A stretch of 64,000 bases of DNA. It comes from Takashimella koratensis (Eukaryota; Basidiomycota; Tremellomycetes; Trichosporonales; Tetragoniomycetaceae). Each line of letters begins with the position of its first letter. The first letter of the stretch is position 1. The stretch covers positions 1,550,001 to 1,614,000 of the forward strand of contig BCKT01000002.1 of assembly GCA_003116875.1 (NCBI GenBank), in the 5' to 3' direction. The notes beneath the pieces are model-generated. The model saw nothing but the letters and a program-made list of their open reading frames with translations, was not told the DNA's origin and made no database searches. Both the position numbers and the translations under genes were made by a program. Shown here piece after piece: positions 41,992 to 52,085 of this stretch.

Positions 41992-42173
41992 AGAGACTCT
42001 CCTAGAGAGAGGGGGCTCAGGAGTGGTCGGTTGTGTCGTTTCGTCCGTAGAGAGCATGCTACCTCACGTGACCCATATGAACGCAGGTGACGTAACCAGA
42101 GGACAGGAATCGACCGACGACCCCAGAGACGCGTCGAGCCAAGAGGCCCTCACCCCACAGAACCCCACAGCAG

Positions 42174-42222
<49 letters not shown>

Positions 42223-42365
42223 CCTTTGCCCTAGCCAAACCTTGTTGCCCATCTCCGACCTCCCAACCGACTCCGCTATCCATCTCATCTCATCTCCACC
42301 TTGATCCTCACTCTCACTCTCACTCTCTCTCTCTTCAAGTCTCGGCCACAGCCTCAGCCGCAGCC
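41992..42365 (+). promoter_or_regulatory. Spacer and leader of the MFS gene with CA repeat
   Basis: Contains the (CA)22 run, then a C/T-rich leader with CACTCTCACTCT repeats directly before the MFS start. Nothing coding. Confidence 0.5.
42176..42219. repeat. (CA)22 microsatellite
   Basis: Uninterrupted CA dinucleotide run of 44 bases, read directly; about 150 bp before the MFS start. Likely length-polymorphic. Confidence 0.95.
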
Positions 42366-45359
42366 ATGGACGCCACCCCTACCCCGCCCTCCCGCATCGC
42401 CATCCCTCCCCCTCCCTCCGCCGACACCATCCGATCCTCCGCCTTGACCCTCTCTCCTTCCCCAGGCAGAGACAGCCCCAGTCCCATGACCTCCGTTCCC
42501 CTCCCAAAGGGTCGTCGTCGCTCCACCCGTCCAAGTATCCGAAGACCAAGTCACCCCTTTGACGATTCCAGAAGGATCAGTCGTGCGACCGCAGGCTTCG
42601 GAATCGATGGTGATGATGACCAGCCAAAACTGCCCACTCTGGTACCAGGTATCAGGCCTGCGTACTCGACTCCGCTTCCAGTACTCCCCATGATTGTCCT
42701 CTGCATCGTGAGTTGAGACTGCGCAACAAATCTCTCGACATCGCTTTGTTTCACCTAAAAGCTAATGCTTGTTTCAGGCTATGGCGTCCGAGTTGCTCTC
42801 TGCCAACTTGTCCCAGCCGTTTCTGCTGAAGATGGTTGAAGGTAAGTCTTGTGGTACAGGCTCTTCTAACCCACCTAGGATTTTTTGCTTCGACAGGCAG
42901 ACCCAAAGAGGAGACAGAGGCCGCAGTGGGCTTGTGGACAGGTGAGCGTCTCGACCAAACCCATCCACTAACGACAGGAAACCTCGTCTCGGTCTTTTTC
43001 ATTACCCAATTTCTCACCTCTCTACTCTGGAGCAGCATCGCAGACCGTCATGGTCGACGAGCAGTCCTCGTGGCGAGCATGGCCGTGAGTGAAGCAAGTC
43101 GCAACCTATCTAACGTCAACAGGGAAGCGCAATTGGTAAGGTAATGGAAGACGACCCTCGAATTAACAACACACAGCTCTTGTGACTTTTGGCACGTCTT
43201 CATCGGTGAGTCGCTAAACTGGCATTGCTGATCATCTAGCTCGCTGAGGCGATCTGTATCAGGCTCTGTCAAGGCATCTTTGGAGGAGCCATTGGAGTGG
43301 TAGGTGACGACATGGCTAACATGTATCACTGACCCGATAGTTTCGTGGGTCCATCAGAGATCTCACAGGTCAGTCCACCCTTTAAAATTTCTATTGACCA
43401 CTCCATTCGCCTACAGATGAAACCAACGCCACGCGAGCATATGCTGTCCTTGGATTCTCTTGGGGTATGGGTGGTGTCATTGGACCGATTCTGGGAGGTG
43501 TTTTTGAAAGTCCAGCAATCAATTTCAAAGGAACTTTCCTTGGTCGGATTGGTAAGCCAAAAATGGGGTGCTGAGTGAGCTGACAGAGCCAGAGCTTTTC
43601 CGAGATGTCCCTTTCCTGCTGCCCACGATGATGGGAAGTACGATTCTGGCTGTGGGAGCTGTGATGGCGTGCTTTCTCTCGTGGGATGGCGGTGTGCGTG
43701 GAGGATCTAGAATCACTCTCCCTGTCGCCAAGGACGAACCTCTTGCTCCCGAACCTCCCTCTCCAGACACGCCAGTCGCCCCCTCCGCACCTCTCCCGGT
43801 TCCTGCTGAAGGTCCTTCAAGAACCGGATACTTCTCACCGAATGACGTGTCGGGTCAGCTAACCATCATTCAACGTCGTGACTCTCGAGCAAGCGTAGGA
43901 ACGGCGTATGGGTGAGCGTCAGTGAATAATCGAAGCTGATCATCCCAGATACGGAGGTATTCGATCTAAACATCCAACCCTTGCCGCTCGTGCAGCGCTC
44001 GAGGCCGCGCGACGGGTTTCCTCTGCCGCTGGCCCTCCCCCCGACCATCACGAACGGGCCGAGAGCTTTGCAACAAAGTTTTTGATGGGTGGGTTCAGTA
44101 TTCTCGAACTCATTGCGCTGATACTTTTAGCAAACGAGGAGAACACGTTCAATATCAACGACCTTTGGGTTTCCGCCGCTGTTGCCCAAGATACGGATGT
44201 CTTCGAAGACGAGGATGATGCGTCGAACGAAGCGACCCCTCAACCTTCACCATCTCGTTTCCCCGGCCGACGTGTCACCAGCAGCGCCGATCCATTCCGC
44301 TTTGCTCATCGCCCATCCATGTCGGCTGGGCGGAGATTCAGCACCAGTTCTGGAGCCGTACCGGCAATCTTTGCCAACACTGGCCTTGCATCACCTGCGT
44401 TTGAAATTGCCCCCGAAGATGAATCAACCACCGGCCTCAGTGCCATCGCAGAGACACCGGTTACTGAGACAACTCCGTTGGCGTCAACCGAGTCCTCTTG
44501 GAAACTTCTGCCTGTCTTGATGATCTGTCAGGTGTGTTTAAGAATTGTTATCCACTGACAGCTCCAGTACGGCATGCTTTCTTTCCACGACACAACGCAT
44601 GGTCAACTCTTCATGTCGTTTTTGATTACGTGAGTCCTCTAAGCGATCATCCTCTGACTTGAGCAGTCCGTACCGCTCGGGAGGAGTCGGCCTCACTCCG
44701 GCTCATTTCTCCTTCCTCGTTGCTGTCATGTGCTGCTTCCAGCTTTTCTATCAATTCTTCCTCTATCCGCGCCTGGGCCCTCCCCTCGGACGGTTCAATC
44801 ACCTTCAAATGTTCCGCCTCGGCAGCGTTCTCTTTATTCCAGCGTATCTCCTGCTACCGTTCCTGCATTCGGTTGCTTCTCCAGACAAGGAGGGAGGCGT
44901 TTTGGTTATGATCAGTGAGTTCAATATCGTTTGATATGATAGCTGACGACTCAGCTCTCACCATGATCACGTAGGTCTACCTTGTCGAAAGTTATACTCA
45001 CCATCACAGGGCAATCCGATACTGCGGTGGTACTCTAGGCTACACCTCTGTTATGATCCTTGTTGTGAGTTGCGTGGTTTATTTAGGAACAAACTAAGAG
45101 TAGAACGCCATGTCGCCTCCACATGTCGTGGGTCTTGCCAACGGACTTGCACAATCGATCGTGTCCTGTGCTCGATTCTTTGGTCCTGCTATTGGAGGAG
45201 CTGTAAGTTGTCGGCACAAATGCAGTATTTCTTTGGCTGACCCCTTCGCAGATCTGGAGTGCGAGCATCAGCGGCAATCCGTCAGGCTTTGCTGTCCCAT
45301 TCTACATCGTGGCCAGCATCGCGCTCGTTCAGTTCCTGACTTCGTTCTTCATTCGATAA
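42366..45359 (+). CDS. Major facilitator superfamily transporter (ZIFL/YCR023C type)
   Basis: Membrane transporter of unknown substrate. Eighteen exons give 764 residues: 42366-42707, 42778-42841, 42879-42941, 42978-43084, 43123-43135, 43177-43205, 43240-43299, 43341-43368, 43417-43551, 43587-43911, 43949-44088, 44131-44531, 44568-44629, 44667-44914, 44955-44970, 45010-45065, 45105-45202, 45252-45359. The first 100 residues are Pro/Ser-rich cytosol. The MFS loop 2-3 signature is SSIADRHGRRAVLV; later IRLCQGIFGGAIGVFRGSIR, GFSWGMGGVIGPILGG, and near the end GLANGLAQSIVSCARFFGPA. A large cytosolic insert of about 270 residues (from about 43690 to 44500) splits the two six-helix halves. This arrangement matches fungal relatives of yeast YCR023C. 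Two exons are very short (13 and 16 nt). Confidence 0.9.
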
Positions 45360-45882
45360 CATGTCTCAAACCTCCTACAACTGCCTGGGCGAGATGCTAC
45401 GCAAAAACGTTGGAATGAAAGTGAAACAGTAAAGATCTTGTGATTATAATTCACGGCTTGGTCATATGTTCATGTACGGAGGGGTACTGGGGTTGACTGT
45501 TATACGATGCCAGACAATAATGAACTTGATACGGACAGCAATTGGAGGAGACGGCGAGCCATGTAACGTTGGAGAAGGAGCCCTGAATCTCCACGCTTGC
45601 CGTGCATACCGCCTGCTGCCGCGTGATCGGCTTGGTCAGATTGTACTCGTGGAGCACAGCATACATGTTCTCGCAGGCTGCCGATGACTCGATGAAGCAG
45701 CGATTGTCGTTCAAGTAGTCTCGCCTACTGGTCGATTAGATTAATCCCGGGTGTATTTATTGCGCGTACCATTGACTCGTCCGCATCTCTTCGTTGCACT
45801 CACTCCATCCAACTCCCAGTCGCCGTCCAACACTCCACAGCTGCGACTAACCTAGATTCAACTCACCCAACGCCCGACCAAG
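45360..45882. other. Intergenic region, one weak reading frame
   Basis: 3' flank of the MFS gene and leader of the next. A minus-strand frame (45451-45714) with six Cys and one N-glycosylation-like NVT exists but lacks an ATG and is cut by a stop upstream; I do not call it a gene. The last 100 bases are a C-rich leader. Confidence 0.4.
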
Positions 45883-46410
45883 ATGGTCAGTATTGTCTAC
45901 ATGAGTGATTGCAAGCTGGCTAGCTGACGTAGTCTCGCAACTTATCCCTCGATCACCTGCAGGCGCCGAAGCGTTCCGACCTCGTCCACGTCACGTTTCA
46001 TTTCTTCAAGTCGGCAGTCCTTCTATCGGTCCCCGAGTCTACGTACGTTAGCTGCTTTGCCTTTGACAATGTTGATACTGACCCAATTCAAGATCCGTCT
46101 CCTCACTCAAGGACCAATTTTTTCTCGCCATTGCTCCTCTTGCTTCGTCCGTGCCCGTTGACCTTCCTTCCTCGACCAACGACATTCAATTATGGGAAGA
46201 TCGTGAAGCAGTGGAGGGCGCGACCGAATCGCCAGGCAGACGCATCATTGAGGCCAAGAACTTGCAATCATGGGGCCGATGGAAGACCGTTTACGTCAGG
46301 TGGGTCTTGCTCGCTCGACTCAGTGCTAATCACGTAGCTTTGGGCAGGACAGCGAACCCGAATTCACAATGCCAGAGTTGGACGATGAAGAACCAGAAGA
46401 GGAACAATGA
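45883..46410 (+). CDS. Small conserved-looking protein, function unknown
   Basis: Four exons (45883-45885, 45933-46042, 46093-46299, 46338-46410) give 130 residues. The first coding exon is just the ATG, followed by donor GTCAGT, as in SEC13 here. The start of the chain, LVHVTFHFFKSAVLLSVPES then SVSSLKDQFFLAIAPL, has the strand-strand-helix rhythm of a ubiquitin-like fold; a later WEDREAVE and SWGRWKTVYVSFG follow. The C-terminus is acidic (ELDDEEPEEEQ). I do not recognise the family. Splice sites are all good (branch sites CTGAC or CTAAT before each acceptor), so it is a real gene in my view. Confidence 0.72.
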
Positions 46411-46494
46411 AGGAAGAAGACAACGCAGACATGCATGATACAACGCCATATGTGTATAGCGACCGCCCTGTGTATATATAGTACATCATCATCA

Positions 46495-47626
46495 TCATCC
46501 TGGTCCCCTCCCCGAGTCGGAGCGGAGGTCCATCTCTAAGAGAACGGGATTGGGATTGCTCTGCTTGCGAGCACTCGGTTTCGTTTCGGGAGGAAGGGGA
46601 GGAGGCGGTATTGTGAACAGATGCGAAATGCGAGATGCTATGGATGCAGAATCGTTCAAAGATACAGATCGCGAAGACGTAGGTGGTCGCAATCGGACGA
46701 TGTGACTCGATGGTTTGTATGTTTGGAGAGGTGGAGGAAGCGTAGTGAGATTGTTGGTGATGGCCGAGCCCTCAACAGATAGTCGTCGGACGGATAGGGA
46801 TGTGCGTCGTAGATCGACGTCGAGAGAGGTTCGAGGTCTACCGCGCGACTTAGGGAAGAATGAAAGCTGGGATGCAGGTATCCGGACGACGTCCAACACT
46901 CGCGTCTGGTCCAATTGTTCATTCGGGTCGTCGGTTTCTGGCTGCCTTCCAGAAGGTTTGGAAACGATCGTGACCCGTCCTTCTCCAGGCCCCCGTATCA
47001 GCGTGTCCCCCGCAAGATTCCATTTGCAGGCGTCTAGCGGCACGTAAAGATGTGTTCGTAGGTGGACTGGATCGGATGGCCATAGTTTATTGACCTTGCG
47101 CAATGTCGCGACCTGCCTAATCAGCAATGGCTCTCGAAGCAAGATTCAACTCACATCCATTCCATACAGCAACGCGATGCCAGCTAATGATTCGGTCGGT
47201 TTGATCTGGAATAGGGATCAGTCAGTCATACGACAACTTGACAACTTGCGCAGGGGTGCAGCTTACTTTATGAATGAGGACCTCAACTTCTTGTGGGTGA
47301 TTGTCGGCCGGCGTCATCCGCAACAGGTCAAGACTTCCTCGATTACTGCTCGCTTCACTCCCACTTCTACTGCTCTCAGCTACGTGTCGTTCTGTTTTCC
47401 CTATCGCCTCCCTTAGCCGAGGTCGACTAATCTCATCCCAGACATCTGTGCTTTCCCCAACGGATTGCTCGTTCTCGTTCAGAGGGTGCTCATCGATAGA
47501 AGCCGGCGAGGAGGGTATTGTCCGAGCTGTTGGCCGACGTCGAAGTTGGCCTCCATCGATACTCGGAGCTGGGCGCTCATCGACATGAGGCCACAGCACT
47601 GAATCTGGAGCGCGTCGACGCGACAT
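46495..47626 (-). CDS. LysM-domain protein, probably intracellular
   Basis: Three exons (47626-47267, 47205-47155, 47112-46495) give 342 residues. No signal peptide: starts MSRRRAPDSVLWPHVDERPA. The LysM fold occupies about residues 114-163: EVLIHKIKPTESLAGIALLY, then GMDVATLRKVNKLWPSDPVH and LRTHLYVPLD; both introns fall inside it. The rest is Ser/Arg/Pro-rich and disordered. Fungal LysM proteins without signal peptides of this size exist and are mostly uncharacterised, some linked to membrane or oxidation-resistance-like roles. Glycan binding is not implied for a cytosolic LysM. Its stop is only 84 bp from that of the small protein gene (convergent). Confidence 0.82.
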
Positions 47627-48136
47627 GGCGCGGACATGAAGATGGAATTGATCGTCGAAGCTCTACGGGAACATGAAGACGGTGACGTTGTGGAGGGAGA
47701 TAAGGAGGTACGGGAGATGAGGGATAGCGAGTGAGTAAACGAGTGATGCGCTATGTCAAGCTGGGTCGCGCGGTACTGGGTACTGTCTGGAGAATGCTTT
47801 GAGGATGCGGAGGTGGTGGTGAGAGCGAGACGGATGACAACAAAGGTAGAGAGGTAGAGGGTGAGACGAAACGAGAAGGGGCACAAGCGTCGGGAACGTG
47901 GTGGCTGAATTGGGATTGGGACCTGCCTTTGCTACGTGGTTTTGTACACCCTCGGCCGATGCCGCTAGTCTTGGCTTTGCTCGTTGCGTCAACGCAAGTC
48001 ATCTCACCCACCCACGACTTTGATTCTTGCATCGTAAGACATGGGTATGAACCAATGGATGAATGAATGCATCATCAACCGACAGCAGGGTAAACGAGAG
48101 CTACTGATCTACGTCCAAGTACCGCCTGTACCACCG
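47627..48136. other. Intergenic region upstream of the LysM gene
   Basis: Promoter of the LysM gene and 3' flank of HSH155. GC and C/T content on the minus strand resemble a leader up to about 47900. No gene, repeat or RNA recognised. Confidence 0.4.
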
Positions 48137-51100
48137 TTAGATCACCATCATCAAGTGATGCCTGGTGTAGTCTTGGCCCAATGCCAGGTCAGAGCTCGAC
48201 CCAAGAGCAGGGAAGAACGGAACAAGGCTATCGACCGAGCCAAGGATGAGAGTATCTGCGGGCAAGGAAGGGAATGGTCAGTGACAAGTTCCGCAACATC
48301 GGGCCGGTCCGTATAAACTTACTGTACATTCGCCAGTACACCTCGCGCACCCGACGGGCTGGGTGGTACAGGCCTTGCAACACATAGGACATGACAACGC
48401 CGGGACCGACTCCGATGCGCATGGCTTCAATAGCGTCCATCATACCACCAATGACGTGCGGACTCGTCTCGAGAATGTTGGGCCAGATGAGATTGAGCAG
48501 ATGCGTCAAGGCATCCTCATAACCCAGACCAGCGACGCCGATTGTCAGGTGCTTTACGATGGCCGCAGCTGTCTGTCGGTGAACGTGGTCGCGATCGGTG
48601 AGAGCATCTTCAAGTAGTCCGACAACCGAGTGGATGTAATCCTTGGACATTTCGCCGACGTATTCGAAAATGAAAGCAAGGGCTTTAAGACAACCATTGC
48701 GCACGTTGAGCTCGGGAGTACGGTACTCGTTCAGGATCGCCGGGACACAGGTGAAGGGGCCACAAGTCTCCGCCACGATTGCTGCAGGCAAGTCAGCACT
48801 GTTTGTTGACTAACGGACCAATACTCACCGATGGCGACGGTACTGAGCACTCGACTCTGACGTTCCTGAACCTTCAGGTTGGTGAGAAGAACACTGAGCA
48901 CGTCTTGAGGACCAATGGCTTTCGCAATGTATCCAAACGAGTTGACGGCGGCACGACGAATGGCGCGTTTGTGAGCACGCAGGAGATCGAGCAACTCGAA
49001 GCAAATTCGCATCCATTCCTTGGCTGGAACGAACTCGGCACCACGATCCGCTGTCTGTCAGTAAAACCTTTGGAGGACACTCACCAATACGACCGATAAG
49101 GTTGATGCTGGCTTCTTGGACTTTCTCATGCCTGTTTCGCAAAATCGGAGTCATTCGGGGAACTGAAATCTGTCAGCTGGCAAAGAGAACAGGTAACTCA
49201 CGGAGATCTTTAACCGGGGGGTTCATTTGAGTCATCCCGACCACGTTGGCGATCGCAGCTTCGGCAGCAATAATACTTTCGTCAGCTTCAGACAGTGACG
49301 CCAAACTCACCTTCCCAAAGCATCCGGATATTCTTCACCCAATTGCTCAAACAGGACGACACCGAGCTTGCTCAAGAGCGCGTCTTCACCGGATGACTTG
49401 ATGATATGTGCGATGCGCGCTGTAAGGTCGGCAGCGAGCATACGCACTTTGGCACTCTTGTTCGTAAGACGCCAAAGAATCATCGAAACAATCTGTGGAA
49501 GATATGGTCGAACACGAACGCCTAAAGGGATGTCAGCTGAGATCATGCGCCTATGGACCTACCTAAAGCGTTCACCACAGCGGCGAAGCCGTCCAACATG
49601 GTGTTGTCCTCCAGTGTTTGCTCTTGGAACGCAAAGATAATGCCGTCGATAAGTAAAACTTCCAATCGCTCGTCAATGTCTGCGGCCCCGAGACTCGAAA
49701 CGACTTTGGTTATGGTCTCCATGACCATTTTTCGGTACGGTTCGCTTTCGTCCTTGAGGTCGTTGCAGATACGCCCAACAATCTCGGAAACTCCGCCCTT
49801 CTGGGCGAGCTCCACCGTTGTCTCAACAAGTTGTTTGTAATTTCGCTTGTCGAGAGCCATTCGGCGGACCCAGAATGCCTTGAAGAACTCGGGAAGGACT
49901 TCTTCTTTGACGTATGTCGGGGCAACACCTTCCGTACCGGCGCATTGTTTGATGACCTGGAGAACGATTCGACGCATTTCCTCGTCCGAAGTTTGGAACT
50001 CGCGAATGAGAATCGGCATACACTCGCGGACGTAGTAGCCAGCGTACTCGGGGTCCATAAGAGGAATGATGTATCCGATTGCTTTGAGGAACGCCGCCAA
50101 GGTCTTGCCACGGTGCTGTCGGATGCCCATCCACAAAGGTTTAAGGACATTGTCGAAGGATTCGATACCGTAGGGAGCTGCCGATTCGGCAAGTGCCGCA
50201 AGACTGAGGGCGGTCATGGTGCGGACTTTTTGTTGTTCGTCTTGCAGACCGTCTGCAACGGCGTCAACGAGGTTTCGGAGATGGGGCAAAATAGCGCAGC
50301 CCATGAGAACTGCAATCTGTTGGATGATGCGAATACCGGTGTGACGAGCTTGCCAAGACTTTTTTGATCGACAAACGGCCTTGAGGAACGGCAGAAGCGC
50401 AGGAATTCCGAGGGCGGAAGCAACAACCGAGAACGCTCGAGCAGTGGTATTTCGGACGTACTCGTCGACGTGGTCGATATCGGGTCGCATGGTGGAGATC
50501 ATATGAGCGAGACCGGCGGCCTTTGCGAGGTTGCTGATAATCTCTCTTCCTTCCACTCGAGCGTAGTAATCCTCGTCGATCAGAAGGGGCTCAATGACGA
50601 CGAGAATCTTGTGTACATATGGTCGGACCAGGTCGTCGAGTTTGTACAAGATTCGGTCGATGACCTTGACGAGAAGATGGCGCTCCTGATCTTCGAGGGA
50701 TCGTTCCATGAGAAGTGGGAGGATCTTGTCGAATAGAGGACCTGCTCCAAACTCTCGAGCCTTGTCCGTCATCTGTCGCAAGGCAGTTTTTCGGATCGGA
50801 GGCGTGCCGTTTTTGATCTTCAGCAAGAGCCGCATGATCTTCCGCTCCTTGAGTTCCTCGTACGAGTACGCGACGTCATCCTCTTCGCCACCTCCCTCTC
50901 CCAATACTTTGGCAAAGTACTGGGAGTCTTCGGGCTTGAGAAACTGAAGCGTGCCGATGCCCTCAATTTCCGTCTGATCGCCCGTCCCCTGGAAGCCACC
51001 GGCCGCTGTAACCGCTCGAGATGCCGCACCTTCGTCTTGCATCATGAATCCGTCCTGAGCCGTAGCAGGAATCATTTTTCGGATCGGTGCAGCAGGTCGA

Positions 51101-51798
51101 TAATCGTCGGGAACGGGAACGATAGCGTAACCATCCGAGGGCCCCGGCAACAAGCCGTTCAACTCTTCGTCCGTCATCGGGCGATACCTCTTGTCCTCGA
51201 CCATGACGACCGTCCCAGCCGCAACAGGAGTCGATTGAGAGACGGCCGTCGAGCCTGAAGTCGAAGGGCTCTGATCCCATCTTGATTTCTTGACCGGCGC
51301 ATCTTCACCCTCCGCTGGCGCCTGATCCCATCGTGAACGGCGCTTTTTCGCAACATCGGGCTTCTCCTCCTTGACTTCAACCGTCTTGTCCCAACGACTT
51401 TTCTTGATACCATCGTCGATCTGGTCTCGTGGTGGGGTTATGTCGAGGGCGGCCGAGGATCGCGGTGGTGTTTTGTCGTCGACCTCAATCTCCTTTTTGG
51501 TATCGTCCTTGGCGAGCTGCTCCTTGAATCGTCGTACCCGCTCCTCCTCACGTTCGAGATTGACCCTCCGCATGCGATCCTCGTAGCTTTCATCCTCGCC
51601 TTCTCCTTGACCATCTCGGCGGTTGAAGCGTCGCAGTTGATAATCGGATTGACGAGCAGCGACCTGCTTTGAGGAAGCGCGATCTTGAATCTCGTCAGGC
51701 ACCTCTTCGTCCTCGGCCATTTGAGCATGCTCATCGATGATCTCCTGTGGCGCGGTGTACGAGGTGACCCGCCCATACGTGTCGTTTGAGTCTGCCAT
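48137..51798 (-). CDS. HSH155: Splicing factor SF3B1 (U2 snRNP, Hsh155)
   Basis: HEAT-repeat scaffold of SF3b that clamps the branch-site helix. Seven exons (51798-49563, 49521-49311, 49275-49202, 49162-49085, 49050-48829, 48781-48323, 48255-48137) give 1132 residues. N-terminus carries repeated SRWDQ motifs ([21 protein letters not shown]), the U2AF-ligand/ULM-type tryptophans that bind UHM proteins. HEAT array nearly matches human: [20 protein letters not shown], where the Lys corresponds to the human K700 hotspot, then [77 protein letters not shown]. The tail [10 protein letters not shown] aligns with the human end. Intron-poor 5' half and five short introns at the 3' end. Identity certain. 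Confidence 0.98.
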
Positions 51799-52085
51799 GA
51801 TGGAAGAGGGGTGGGGGGGAAGGGGGTAGGGGGGAGGGGTGGATGGTGAATGGTGGACGAATGGAAATGGTTATGTTGGGAAAAAGCACCTTGTAATATG
51901 CGGAAACTTAACCAGCCCCCCACTTAATGTCAGCAGCCATTGTGGCTCGAGGCAGCGAGGTCGATTGAGTATGGGAGGCGATAGATTTCATGCATATCTA
52001 GGGGAGACCAGAGCAAGAACCAGACACAGACACTCGTGTCGTCTTATATTGTACAGCCAGACCCACCTTCAGCTGCATTCCCCAA

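Noticed and set aside
42176..42219. Regular repeat that could be mistaken for an array
   Set aside because: It is a plain CA microsatellite with no spacers; CRISPR arrays are not expected in a fungal genome.
45451..45714. Cys-containing 87-codon minus-strand frame
   Set aside because: No ATG at its start and a stop just upstream; sits in the 3' flank of the MFS gene. An exon of a spliced secreted protein is conceivable but unsupported.
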